The notes under the pieces are model-generated. The model saw only the letters and a list, made by a program, of their open reading frames with translations. It ran no database searches and was not told where the DNA came from. A DNA stretch of 6,082 nucleotides, taken from the NCBI GenBank assembly GCA_050954505.1, contig JBPBPY010000007.1, forward strand, positions 1 to 6,082, read 5' to 3'. Numbering within the stretch: position 1 is the first letter of the stretch; the number at the start of each line of letters is the position of its first letter. This DNA is from JAQGMO01 sp050954505. GTDB taxonomy: Bacteria > Pseudomonadota > Gammaproteobacteria > Burkholderiales > Burkholderiaceae_D. Shown here one piece after another: positions 1-5,519 of the stretch. The position numbers and the translations under genes are program-made.

Positions 1-730
1 AACTGGCGTACCACGACCTGCGCAAGCCCTCCGGCCCAGGCAACAACTGCAAAAGATTCCATTCGCTGCGGCGGCTGAAGAACAGCGTTGGTGCAGCCAC
101 GACGTCAATCTTGTAGAACTCGAAGATTTCCCTGGCCCGCGGCATGTGCATGGCATCGGTTACCAGCAGCACCTTGCCGATGCCGTTGGCTTTCAGAATG
201 CTGGCAGAGTAGCGGGCATTTTCCTGTGTGGTCGCCGAGCGCGCTTCCACCCATTGCACCGGCACGCCGAAATCTTCCTTGAGCGCCTTGGCCATTTCCT
301 CGGCCTTGGACGGTTCCATCCTGCTGTCGTCGGAGACGCCACCCGATGTCAGAATCGGCAACCTGGTCAAGCGTTGCAGGTGAGCGGCATAACGCAGGCG
401 CCCCAGGCCGATGTAATCGGGAATATTTGCACCGCCATATTCGGGTGCTTCCATCATGCTGCCGGCCGACAGCACGACGATTGCCTGGGCGCCGGTGTGT
501 GCGGGATCGCGCAAGACCTGGGTGCGGGCTTCCAGGGGAGCGACCAGCAAGTTCGAGCCCACGCCAGTGCACGCCAGGTAAAGCAGCAGCAGTGCCGTGC
601 CGGCAATGGTGTTTCCCAAACGTCGCCAGCGCAAGCGCAGCAGCAGGCCGATGGCGACAGGAAAAAACAGCAGTCCAGGCGGCAGGATCAGGTTGCGCAG
701 CAGGCCACTGAAGAATTCTGCCACGGTCAT
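1..730 (-). CDS. ElyC/SanA/YdcF family (DUF218) membrane-anchored envelope protein, C-terminus off the window
   Basis: The gene reads leftward from an ATG at 730-728 and is still open at base 1, giving 243 codons; E. coli ElyC has about 259, so roughly the last 20 residues are missing. Two hydrophobic stretches, about residues 12-33 and 40-58, form an N-terminal membrane hairpin. The DUF218 domain follows: AIVVLSAG (83-90), a RLRYAAHL helix (111-118), ILTSGG (126-131), the conserved acidic residue in KAEE (142-145), TTQENARYS (167-175) and LLVTDAMHMPRA (188-199). This order is diagnostic of the family. Family members such as ElyC and SanA act in envelope or peptidoglycan and lipid-carrier homeostasis; the exact reaction is not settled. 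The chosen ATG is the only plausible start, since no in-frame ATG lies between it and an upstream stop. No clear Shine-Dalgarno sequence precedes it. The family is secure; the specific subfamily (ElyC-like by architecture) is less so. Confidence 0.92.
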   Translation of the reverse strand, partial: MTVAEFFSGLLRNLILPPGLLFFPVAIGLLLRLRWRRLGNTIAGTALLLLYLACTGVGSNLLVAPLEARTQVLRDPAHTGAQAIVVLSAGSMMEAPEYGGANIPDYIGLGRLRYAAHLQRLTRLPILTSGGVSDDSRMEPSKAEEMAKALKEDFGVPVQWVEARSATTQENARYSASILKANGIGKVLLVTDAMHMPRAREIFEFYKIDVVAAPTLFFSRRSEWNLLQLLPGPEGLRRSWYAS

Positions 731-933
731 GGCATACGCAATTTGTGCAGGCGATCGATGTGATTCATGGTGCGAAGCAGGCTGGATGCAGAGGTCAGGC
801 AGAATTCAAGCGAACGATACGATGCCCGCGCGGCGAAGGCGAGTTGACGATGCCGGTCGTGCAGGGAATGGATAAAGACAGGGGCCTGGTCAAACTGGGC
901 TGCAAGGCAAAACCACGTTTCTTTGCGCTGGCG

Positions 934-942
934 ATTTTAGCA
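934..942 (-). promoter_or_regulatory. Extended -10 promoter candidate for the ElyC/YdcF-like gene
   Basis: On the minus strand this reads TGCTAAAAT, an extended -10 (TGnTAtAAT-type) with five of six bases of TATAAT. No good -35 lies at the usual distance, which extended -10 promoters tolerate. Transcription would start near 927 and leave a leader of about 195 nt before the ATG at 730. Only the sequence match supports it. Confidence 0.45.
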
Positions 943-976
943 AAATTTCCCTATGGACGCGGTGTCATTTTGGAAT

Positions 977-1000
977 GCCGCCGTGTTGGGGCACGGCGGC
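977..1000 (-). terminator. Perfect 9-bp stem-loop, possible terminator
   Basis: The arms GCCGCCGTG (977-985) and CACGGCGGC (992-1000) are exact reverse complements around a 6-nt loop. On the minus strand it begins 36 nt past the stop of the putative 29-aa ORF at 1037-1126 and is followed by ATTCCAAAATG, which is not a proper T-run. It therefore may be a weak terminator, an attenuating hairpin, or simply an inverted repeat lying just upstream of the 934-942 promoter candidate. Confidence 0.4.
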
Positions 1001-1036
1001 GTCGCGATTTCGATTTGCTCGAGATCAGGAGGGCAA

Positions 1037-1126
1037 TCAAGCGACTGGATCGATGAAGAACTGGAGATCGAGAAAACTCTGACCACGCGGGTCGCTGGCG
1101 TCAAACTGGATCACTTTGCCGGACAT
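1037..1126 (-). CDS. Possible 29-aa small protein, divergent from the cyclin-like gene
   Basis: A short minus-strand ORF starts at ATG 1126-1124, begins MSGKVIQFDASD, ends at TGA 1039-1037 and encodes 29 residues. A strong Shine-Dalgarno sequence, AGAGGAG, sits 4 nt before the ATG. A perfect hairpin follows 36 nt after the stop, and the start faces the start of the 316-aa gene across 96 AT-rich bases. These three signals make it better than a random short ORF. The peptide carries no signal or membrane segment that I can see and I do not recognise it. It could equally be the surviving N-terminal stub of a longer gene that was disrupted. Nothing in the next 300 bases downstream continues it convincingly. 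Confidence 0.33.
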   Translation of the reverse strand: MSGKVIQFDASDPRGQSFLDLQFFIDPVA

Positions 1127-1212
1127 GGAACTCCTCTTGTCAATTTACCACTTATCTGAAAATTCCATTTCTGTTTTGAGAGACAAAAGTGGACCAATCC
1201 AACGACGGGCAG
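1127..1212. promoter_or_regulatory. AT-rich divergent intergenic region
   Basis: This spacer separates the putative 29-aa ORF (minus) from the cyclin-like gene (plus). The row 1141-1200 holds 21 G or C in 60, about 35 percent, the lowest count I made in the window. It contains a small inverted repeat, TTTTG (1174-1178) and CAAAA (1184-1188) around AGAGA. TTGTCA at 1137-1142 could be a plus-strand -35, but no convincing -10 follows at standard spacing. I found no TTCG-N16-TTCG (hrpII-type) box. Promoters presumably lie here, but none can be assigned with confidence. Confidence 0.35.
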
Positions 1213-1222
1213 AGGAGGTGAT
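1213..1222 (+). promoter_or_regulatory. Unusually strong Shine-Dalgarno sequence of the cyclin-like gene
   Basis: AGGAGGTGAT immediately before the ATG at 1223 is complementary over ten bases to the conserved 3' end of 16S rRNA (ATCACCTCCT). The GGAGG core ends 4 nt before the start codon. It fixes the start of the 316-aa gene and argues strongly that the frame is translated. No other gene in this window has a site this good. Confidence 0.85.
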
Positions 1223-2173
1223 ATGGGCGCAAATTTAGCAAGGGTGATTGCCGGAAGTGGCGTCGTCGGGTCACTCCCGCCCTCGAATCCGCAGCCACCC
1301 CAATCGCAGGCTCCAGCGCAAGCTGGCAAAGGATTGTCTGGCCACCGTTTAACCAGTCTACCCCCTTCAAACTTGGCGAACGCCAATGCGAACAGCCGGC
1401 GTCGCCTTGGCCTCGATCTGCGGTTGAACAATGAAATACGCCATATCGGTCAATCTCCCTCGGCTGTCCAATCCATGAAACTCCTGGCTGCGTTCAAGCA
1501 AGAAGTGATCTCGAATCAAAAACAGCCAGTTGGCAAAGCGCCCACGTCGGATGGCATTGCCTGCAGCGGAACCATCAGTCGAATACCACATGCAATCATT
1601 TTTGCCATTGCGTCGCAAATCGAGAGTGCGACATTTCCACCGGCAAAGTCCGGCGACAGACTGGTTCCAATCGCTCGCTATCTCCACGCTTTGACATCCT
1701 CGGGCATTGATGTGGGCGCCTTGATCACGGCATCCCACTACTTCGATCAGATTCAGCAGGTGACCCTGCAGATTCCCCATGGCGGTGGAGTGACGCCGGT
1801 TCCAACCAGGCCAGGCGTTCAAAATCCCTTATGTGACAGGGATATCTTCCTTAGAAAATGTTTTGTTTCTTGCCTGGTCCTGGCATGTAAAAACAATTAC
1901 GACAATTCACCCACCAACAGATCCTGGGTTGACCACGAAGCACGCAGTTCCCTCAAGATTGGCGAAGAATCCGCTCTGGGTGTGCATGGCAATGCACTCC
2001 TTACATTGAATATCGCCGAAAGGGAGATTCTGAGTAAAACCTTCCTTGACCACAATTTGAATGTCAGTCCATCCGACCTGATTTCCAAAATCGAATCGCT
2101 GGAAAACCGCATTGATCCAGACCAGGTCATCCGAAGGACATTGACCCGCATGACGCCAGCGGGTCAGGCTTGA
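1223..2173 (+). CDS. Putative cyclin-box (PHO80/P-type-like) protein with effector-like N-terminus
   Basis: This 316-aa protein has no bacterial family that I recognise. Residues 1-64 contain no Asp or Glu, are rich in Ser, Pro, Gln, Asn and Ala, and carry SLPPSN twice (17-22, 45-50). Residues 118-286 follow the order of a PHO80/Pcl/plant P-type cyclin box: an ISRIPHAI opening, PIARYLHALTSSGID (149-163), ASHYFDQIQQ (170-179) where cyclins have a Y-DR-I helix, a Pro/Gly-rich loop, then FVSCLVLACKNNYD (214-227), and LNIAEREIL (262-270) closing with LNVSPSDL (279-286). K223 and E266 sit where cyclins keep the Lys-Glu pair that contacts the partner kinase. A cyclin activates and targets a cyclin-dependent kinase; bacteria have no CDK, so action in a eukaryotic host cell is the natural guess. 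GC is low (rows 1861, 1981 and 2041 give 25, 26 and 26 of 60), and AGG, AGA and TTA codons recur, unlike the neighbours. The start is set by the perfect Shine-Dalgarno sequence. The CDS is secure; the cyclin call rests on pattern recall, not an alignment. Confidence 0.7.
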   Translation: MGANLARVIAGSGVVGSLPPSNPQPPQSQAPAQAGKGLSGHRLTSLPPSNLANANANSRRRLGLDLRLNNEIRHIGQSPSAVQSMKLLAAFKQEVISNQKQPVGKAPTSDGIACSGTISRIPHAIIFAIASQIESATFPPAKSGDRLVPIARYLHALTSSGIDVGALITASHYFDQIQQVTLQIPHGGGVTPVPTRPGVQNPLCDRDIFLRKCFVSCLVLACKNNYDNSPTNRSWVDHEARSSLKIGEESALGVHGNALLTLNIAEREILSKTFLDHNLNVSPSDLISKIESLENRIDPDQVIRRTLTRMTPAGQA

Positions 2174-2185
2174 AGGGAGGTGGCT

Positions 2186-2211
2186 GCCGACGTTGTGAGC
2201 TTCTTGTCGGC
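2186..2211. terminator. Stem-loop after the cyclin-like gene, possible terminator shared with tRNA-Leu
   Basis: GCCGAC (2186-2191) and GTCGGC (2206-2211) pair around a 14-nt loop, 12 nt after the stop of the cyclin-like gene. On the plus strand GAAGCATTTCTTG follows, a poor T-tract. The same stem lies downstream of the convergent tRNA-Leu gene, so it could serve both directions. The stem is short and the loop large, so this is weak evidence. Confidence 0.3.
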
Positions 2212-2262
2212 GAAGCATTTCTTGATTGGCCGTGCGTGTGCATAGGCCATTTCAGACGCTGA

Positions 2263-2355
2263 TGGTACCCGAGGCCGGACTTGAACCGGCACGCCCCTTT
2301 CCAGGTAAGCGGCGGATTTTAAGTCCGCTGTGTCTACCAATTTCACCACTCGGGC
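2263..2355 (-). tRNA. tRNA-Leu (anticodon UAA)
   Basis: The 93-nt minus-strand gene folds into a class II tRNA. The acceptor arms GCCCGAG and CTCGGGT pair with one G-U, followed by discriminator A and an encoded CCA (2265-2263). The D-arm contains TTGGTAGA, the anticodon arm is GCGGA-CTTAAAA-TCCGC with UAA in the loop, the variable arm is about 21 nt, and the T-arm is GCCGG-TTCAAGT-CCGGC. It decodes UUA and UUG leucine codons. Its 3' end points at the low-GC segment holding the cyclin-like gene; tRNA 3' ends are common integration targets. I saw no second copy of the 3' end elsewhere in the window. Confidence 0.97.
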
Positions 2356-2379
2356 AACGGCCAGGCTGTTGCGGTCGGA

Positions 2380-2385
2380 ATTCTA
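2380..2385 (-). promoter_or_regulatory. -10 box candidate for tRNA-Leu
   Basis: The minus strand reads TAGAAT, five of six bases of TATAAT, 24 nt before the mature 5' end of the tRNA. That spacing allows a short 5' leader. No clear -35 was found at 16-18 bp. Confidence 0.5.
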
Positions 2386-2420
2386 ACATGCCCTCCAGCT
2401 GATTTGGGCGGCCATCCGGT

Positions 2421-2437
2421 TCCATGCCGGGCATGGA
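2421..2437. repeat. Perfect 17-nt palindrome between tRNA-Leu and the rsbQ operon
   Basis: TCCATGCCGGGCATGGA is an exact inverted repeat of 8-bp arms around one central G. It lies about 35 bp upstream of the tRNA -10 candidate and about 55 bp upstream of the operon -10 candidate at 2491. Its symmetry and place fit a dimeric-regulator operator, but no known consensus was recognised. Confidence 0.4.
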
Positions 2438-2490
2438 CAGGTGTGGCCAGGAGAATGCGGCAATCTGTCACGGGACCGGTGGAAAAACTC

Positions 2491-2496
2491 TACAAT
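2491..2496 (+). promoter_or_regulatory. -10 box candidate for the rsbQ operon
   Basis: TACAAT, in the context CTCTACAATGG, matches five of six bases of TATAAT. The -35 is poor: TGTCAC at 2466-2471 is the best, with a 19-bp spacer, suggesting an activated or weak promoter. Transcription would start near 2503 and give a leader of about 140 nt before the ATG at 2642. The leader shows no riboswitch or convincing ORF to me. Confidence 0.45.
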
Positions 2497-2641
2497 GGCG
2501 GGTCATTCATTGGTGTGGCGTGCCGTAACCTTCCTGTCAGCGCACGCAGGCGGCACCCGCAGTCATCCACGTTTCATGTTGCCCCCGGTCCGCATTGATG
2601 CCTCCCGGATGCCGGCATCTCCCATTTTTCAGCGAGCTCTC

Positions 2642-3445
2642 ATGTCGGTCAAAGTACGCAACAATGTAAAGGTCAGCGGCAACGGTCCTGCGACCATGCT
2701 GTTTGCCCATGGGTTTGGCTGTGATCAAAGCATGTGGCGTTTTCTTTCGCCGGCGTTTGCCGAACGCTTTCGCATCGTCACCTTCGACCTGGTCGGCAGC
2801 GGCGGCTCGGATCTGGATGTCTACGACCGGCAGAAATACGGCACTCTGGATGGCTATGCGGATGACATGCTTGATATCGTCGCCGAGTTCTGCAGCGAGC
2901 CGGTGATCATCGTGGGCCATTCCGTCAGTGCCATCATCGGCATGCTCGCTGCCATCAAGTCCCCACATCAGATTGCGGCCCAGATCCTGGTCAGTCCATC
3001 GCCGAGCTACATCAATGACGGCGAGTATGTCGGCGGATTCAGCCGTGAGGATATCGATGACCTGCTCGATACCATGGATGGCAATTACCTCGGCTGGTCA
3101 AGCAGCATGGCACCGGTGATCATGGGTGCACCCGAGCAGCCGGTGCTGAGGGAAGAACTGGTCAACAGTTTTTGCCAGAACGATCCAGCCATTGCGCGCC
3201 ACTTTGCCAAGGTCACCTTCCTCTCCGACTATCGCAAGGCGCTCTGCCAGTCGGTCGTGCCGGCCCTGATCCTGCAATGCTCCGATGACTTGATCGCGCC
3301 GCAGGAAGTTGGCCGCTACATGCAGGCCCACATGCGCAACAGCGCATTGCACATGATCGAGAATATCGGCCATTGTCCCCACATGAGCGCGCCGACTGCC
3401 AGCTCTGCCGCGATCGAGGCATTCGTCGCCAGCTACCTGGTGTAA
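2642..3445 (+). CDS. rsbQ: RsbQ-like alpha/beta hydrolase, sensing partner of a PAS-domain protein
   Basis: This 267-aa protein reads along its whole length like Bacillus subtilis RsbQ (269 aa). The shared stretches are FAHGFGCDQSMW (21-32, oxyanion turn), FDLVGSGGSDL (48-58), YGTLDGYADD (66-75), VGHSVSAIIGMLA (91-103), DPAIARHFAK (181-190), LILQCSDDLIAP (209-220) and GHCPHMS (243-249). The catalytic triad is Ser94, Asp216 and His244. RsbQ acts on, or supplies, an unidentified small hydrophobic molecule needed by the PAS domain of its partner RsbP; plant D14 and KAI2 receptors share the fold. There is no signal peptide, so it is cytoplasmic. The frame is open back to 2441, but homology begins at ATG 2642; the Shine-Dalgarno sequence there is weak, and 2609 is a less likely alternative start. 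The kinase gene starts 4 nt after the stop, so the two are probably co-translated. Confidence 0.93.
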   Translation: MSVKVRNNVKVSGNGPATMLFAHGFGCDQSMWRFLSPAFAERFRIVTFDLVGSGGSDLDVYDRQKYGTLDGYADDMLDIVAEFCSEPVIIVGHSVSAIIGMLAAIKSPHQIAAQILVSPSPSYINDGEYVGGFSREDIDDLLDTMDGNYLGWSSSMAPVIMGAPEQPVLREELVNSFCQNDPAIARHFAKVTFLSDYRKALCQSVVPALILQCSDDLIAPQEVGRYMQAHMRNSALHMIENIGHCPHMSAPTASSAAIEAFVASYLV

Positions 3446-3449
3446 GCGG

Positions 3450-5036
3450 ATGGACCACGCAAGCGGCGACGTTTCCGACAGCACCCTGTTCGAGCAAGCT
3501 CCCTGCGGGCTGATGTCGACAGGCGCAGACGGCTTGATCTGGCGAGTCAACGAGACCCTCTGCAACTGGATCGGATACCGGGCCGACGAACTGGTGCAGA
3601 CGCTGCGTGTCAACGGGCTGTTTTCAATGGGTGCCAAGGTGTTTCACCAAACCCATTGCATTCCATTGCTGCAGGTACAAGGATCGGTTGCCGAGGTACA
3701 GATCGACCTGGTGTGCCGCGACCGCCGCCGCATTGCGGTATTGATGAACATTGTGCGGCGCCAGCGCGGAGCAGCGCTGATGGATGATTACGCATTTTTC
3801 GTGGCGACCGATCGGCGCAACTATGAGAAAGAGCTGGTCCTGGCGCGCAAGGTGGCCGAGTCGTCGCTCGAAGCGCGCCTGGGCGCCGAGTCGAAACTCA
3901 AACAGCTCAACGACCAGTTGTCCCATACCGACCGGCGCAAGGACGAATTCCTGGCAACGCTGGCGCATGAGTTGCGCAATCCGCTGGCGCCGATGCGCAA
4001 CGTGATTGAAATCCTCAAGCGCAAGGTGCCGGACGAGGCAGGCCGGACCTGGTCGCTCGGGGTGCTGGACAGGCAGCTGCGCCACCTCACGCATCTGGTC
4101 GACGACCTGATGGAAATCTCGCGGATCACCCAGGGCCAGCTCGAACTGCGCTGCGCGCCAATCGATTTTGTCGCGCTGGTGCATGCGGCTGTGGACGATA
4201 CGCGCGCCTTCATCGACTCTGCCGGCCATACGCTGGTGCTGGACCTGCCCGGGCAGGCGCTGCAGGTCGATGGCGATGCCACCCGCCTGGCGCAGGTGAT
4301 GGTCAACCTGCTCAACAATGCGGCGAAGTACACGCCGCGCGGCGGCACGATCTGGGTGCATGTGCGCCAGCATGACCAGCAAGTGCTGCTGTCGGTGCGC
4401 GATACCGGCATCGGCATTCCGGCGCAGTCCCTGGTATCGGTCTTCGACATGTTTTCCCAGCTGGCTCCTGCGCTCGAACGGGCGCAGGGCGGCCTGGGCA
4501 TTGGCCTGGCATTGGTCAAGGGCCTGGTGCAGCTGCATGGCGGGACCATTCATGCCGAAAGCGGCGGGGCGGGGCAGGGAAGCTGCTTTCATGTCAGCCT
4601 GCCGATCCATGCCAACGCGCTGGCGCTGCCCACGCCGGCACCCGACGCACCGCTTGAAGAAATCAGGACGCTCGACATCCTGGTGGTCGACGACAACGCC
4701 GATGCCGCCGACACCATGCGCGAGGTGCTGGTCATGCTCGGTTATACGGTGCGGGTTGCGCACCATGGGGAACGCTGTCTGGCGCTGGCCGCACAAGCCA
4801 TTCCCCAGGTGGTGATTCTCGATATCGGTTTGCCGGACTTGAACGGCTATGAAGTTGCGCACCGGTTGCGGTTGATGGCCAAGGGCGCCGGCCTGACCCT
4901 GATTGCAGCGACAGGTTGGGGCCAGCAAGCCGACCGAACGCGTGCGCAGGAAGCAGGTTTCGATTACCATCTGACCAAACCGGTCGATATCGCGGCCCTG
5001 CAGACGTTGCTGAAAGCCTGCATGAGCGCACCTTGA
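3450..5036 (+). CDS. Soluble PAS-histidine kinase-receiver hybrid, partner of RsbQ
   Basis: This 528-aa protein has no membrane segment. Residues 12-125 form a PAS domain close to that of RsbP, with FEQAPCGLMSTGADGLI (14-30), the FHQTHCIPLLQ stretch (65-75) and EVQIDLVCRDRRRI (82-95). A charged helix (125-165), probably coiled coil, leads to HisKA with EFLATLAHELRNPLAP (166-181) and phospho-acceptor His173. The ATPase domain has its N-box NLLNNAAKYT (286-295), G1 DTGIGIP (318-324), F-box DMFSQL (333-338) and G2 GGLGIGLALVKG (347-358). The C-terminal receiver (about 408-525) keeps the acidic pair D414-D415, phospho-acceptor D458 in LDIGLPDLNG, T488 and K510. All catalytic residues are present. 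It should autophosphorylate at His173 and pass phosphate to D458. No HPt or DNA-binding output follows, so the downstream partner lies elsewhere. It probably responds to the RsbQ product through its PAS domain, by analogy with RsbP. Confidence 0.95.
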   Translation: MDHASGDVSDSTLFEQAPCGLMSTGADGLIWRVNETLCNWIGYRADELVQTLRVNGLFSMGAKVFHQTHCIPLLQVQGSVAEVQIDLVCRDRRRIAVLMNIVRRQRGAALMDDYAFFVATDRRNYEKELVLARKVAESSLEARLGAESKLKQLNDQLSHTDRRKDEFLATLAHELRNPLAPMRNVIEILKRKVPDEAGRTWSLGVLDRQLRHLTHLVDDLMEISRITQGQLELRCAPIDFVALVHAAVDDTRAFIDSAGHTLVLDLPGQALQVDGDATRLAQVMVNLLNNAAKYTPRGGTIWVHVRQHDQQVLLSVRDTGIGIPAQSLVSVFDMFSQLAPALERAQGGLGIGLALVKGLVQLHGGTIHAESGGAGQGSCFHVSLPIHANALALPTPAPDAPLEEIRTLDILVVDDNADAADTMREVLVMLGYTVRVAHHGERCLALAAQAIPQVVILDIGLPDLNGYEVAHRLRLMAKGAGLTLIAATGWGQQADRTRAQEAGFDYHLTKPVDIAALQTLLKACMSAP

Positions 5037-5063
5037 CCCGACAAGAACAAAGGAGACAGCACT

Positions 5064-5519
5064 GTGCCCGACATCAAATGGTATTTCGAAGATTTCACTC
5101 CAGGCATGACGCTGGATGTGGGTTCACGCACCATCACCGAAAAAGAAATCGTTGCATTTGCCACCGAATACGATCCCCAGCCCTTCCATGTCGATCAAGA
5201 AGCAGCGGCCAGGTCCATTTACGGCGGCGTGATTGCCAGCGGCTGGCAAACCTGCGCCATCATGATGCGCCTGGTGGTCGACAGCTTCATGAATGCCTCT
5301 TCGGGCATGGGGTCGCCGGGCGTCGATGAACTGCGCTGGATCAAACCACTGCGTGGCGGCGATACATTGCGCGTCACGGTGGCGGTGACCGGCGTGCGTG
5401 GCTCCAGCAGCAAACCCGACCGCGGTGTGATGAACAGTACTTGGGAAGGCTACAACCAGCATGGTGAACTGGTGGTGTCGCTCAAGGCCATGGCGCTGTT
5501 CATGCGCAGGCCTGCATGA
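5064..5519 (+). CDS. MaoC-like dehydratase/hydratase, first of a pair
   Basis: The 151-aa protein is a single hot-dog domain of the MaoC / (R)-specific hydratase type. The active-site motif ATEYDPQPFHVD (33-44) supplies the catalytic pair Asp37 and His42, followed by YGGVIASGWQTCAIMMRL (53-70). DELRWIKPLRGGDTL (88-102) and SSKPDRGVM (115-123) are also typical of the family. Such enzymes hydrate or dehydrate 2-enoyl/3-hydroxyacyl thioesters; the chain and carrier cannot be told from sequence. The start is GTG at 5064, supported by AGGAG at 5051-5055, 8 nt upstream. It begins 27 nt after the kinase stop and its own stop overlaps the next start in ATGA, so it belongs to the same operon. Confidence 0.93.
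   Translation: MPDIKWYFEDFTPGMTLDVGSRTITEKEIVAFATEYDPQPFHVDQEAAARSIYGGVIASGWQTCAIMMRLVVDSFMNASSGMGSPGVDELRWIKPLRGGDTLRVTVAVTGVRGSSSKPDRGVMNSTWEGYNQHGELVVSLKAMALFMRRPA

Noticed and set aside
146..763. Plus-strand 205-codon open frame
   Set aside because: It lies opposite the ElyC/YdcF-like gene, which has clear DUF218 motifs; the plus-strand product is Gln/His/Arg-rich and unrecognisable.
745..1056. Plus-strand 103-codon frame between the membrane protein gene and the cyclin-like gene
   Set aside because: It has no good ribosome site, a biased Arg-rich product and no motif, and it crosses the minus-strand promoter candidate and hairpin.
1127..1222. hrpII-type (TTCG-N16-TTCG) regulatory box before the effector candidate
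   Set aside because: The intergenic stretch has no TTCG pair at that spacing.
1367..1822. Minus-strand 151-codon frame opposite the cyclin-like gene
   Set aside because: It shows no family motif, whereas the plus strand has a perfect Shine-Dalgarno sequence and a recognisable fold pattern.
1223..2262. Integrase, insertion-sequence ends or a duplicated tRNA 3' end that would prove an insertion
   Set aside because: None was found. No transposase or integrase motif and no second copy of the tRNA-Leu 3' sequence is visible in the window, so the insertion idea rests on composition and position only.
2441..2641. Upstream in-frame extension of the rsbQ-like ORF by 67 codons
   Set aside because: RsbQ similarity begins right after ATG 2642, the resulting length (267) matches the family, and the extension holds a promoter-like TACAAT and reads as noise.
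3624..4970. Long minus-strand open frame (448 codons) opposite the kinase gene
   Set aside because: It is the antisense shadow of a GC-rich gene whose sense strand carries complete PAS, kinase and receiver motifs. The antisense product shows no family motif.
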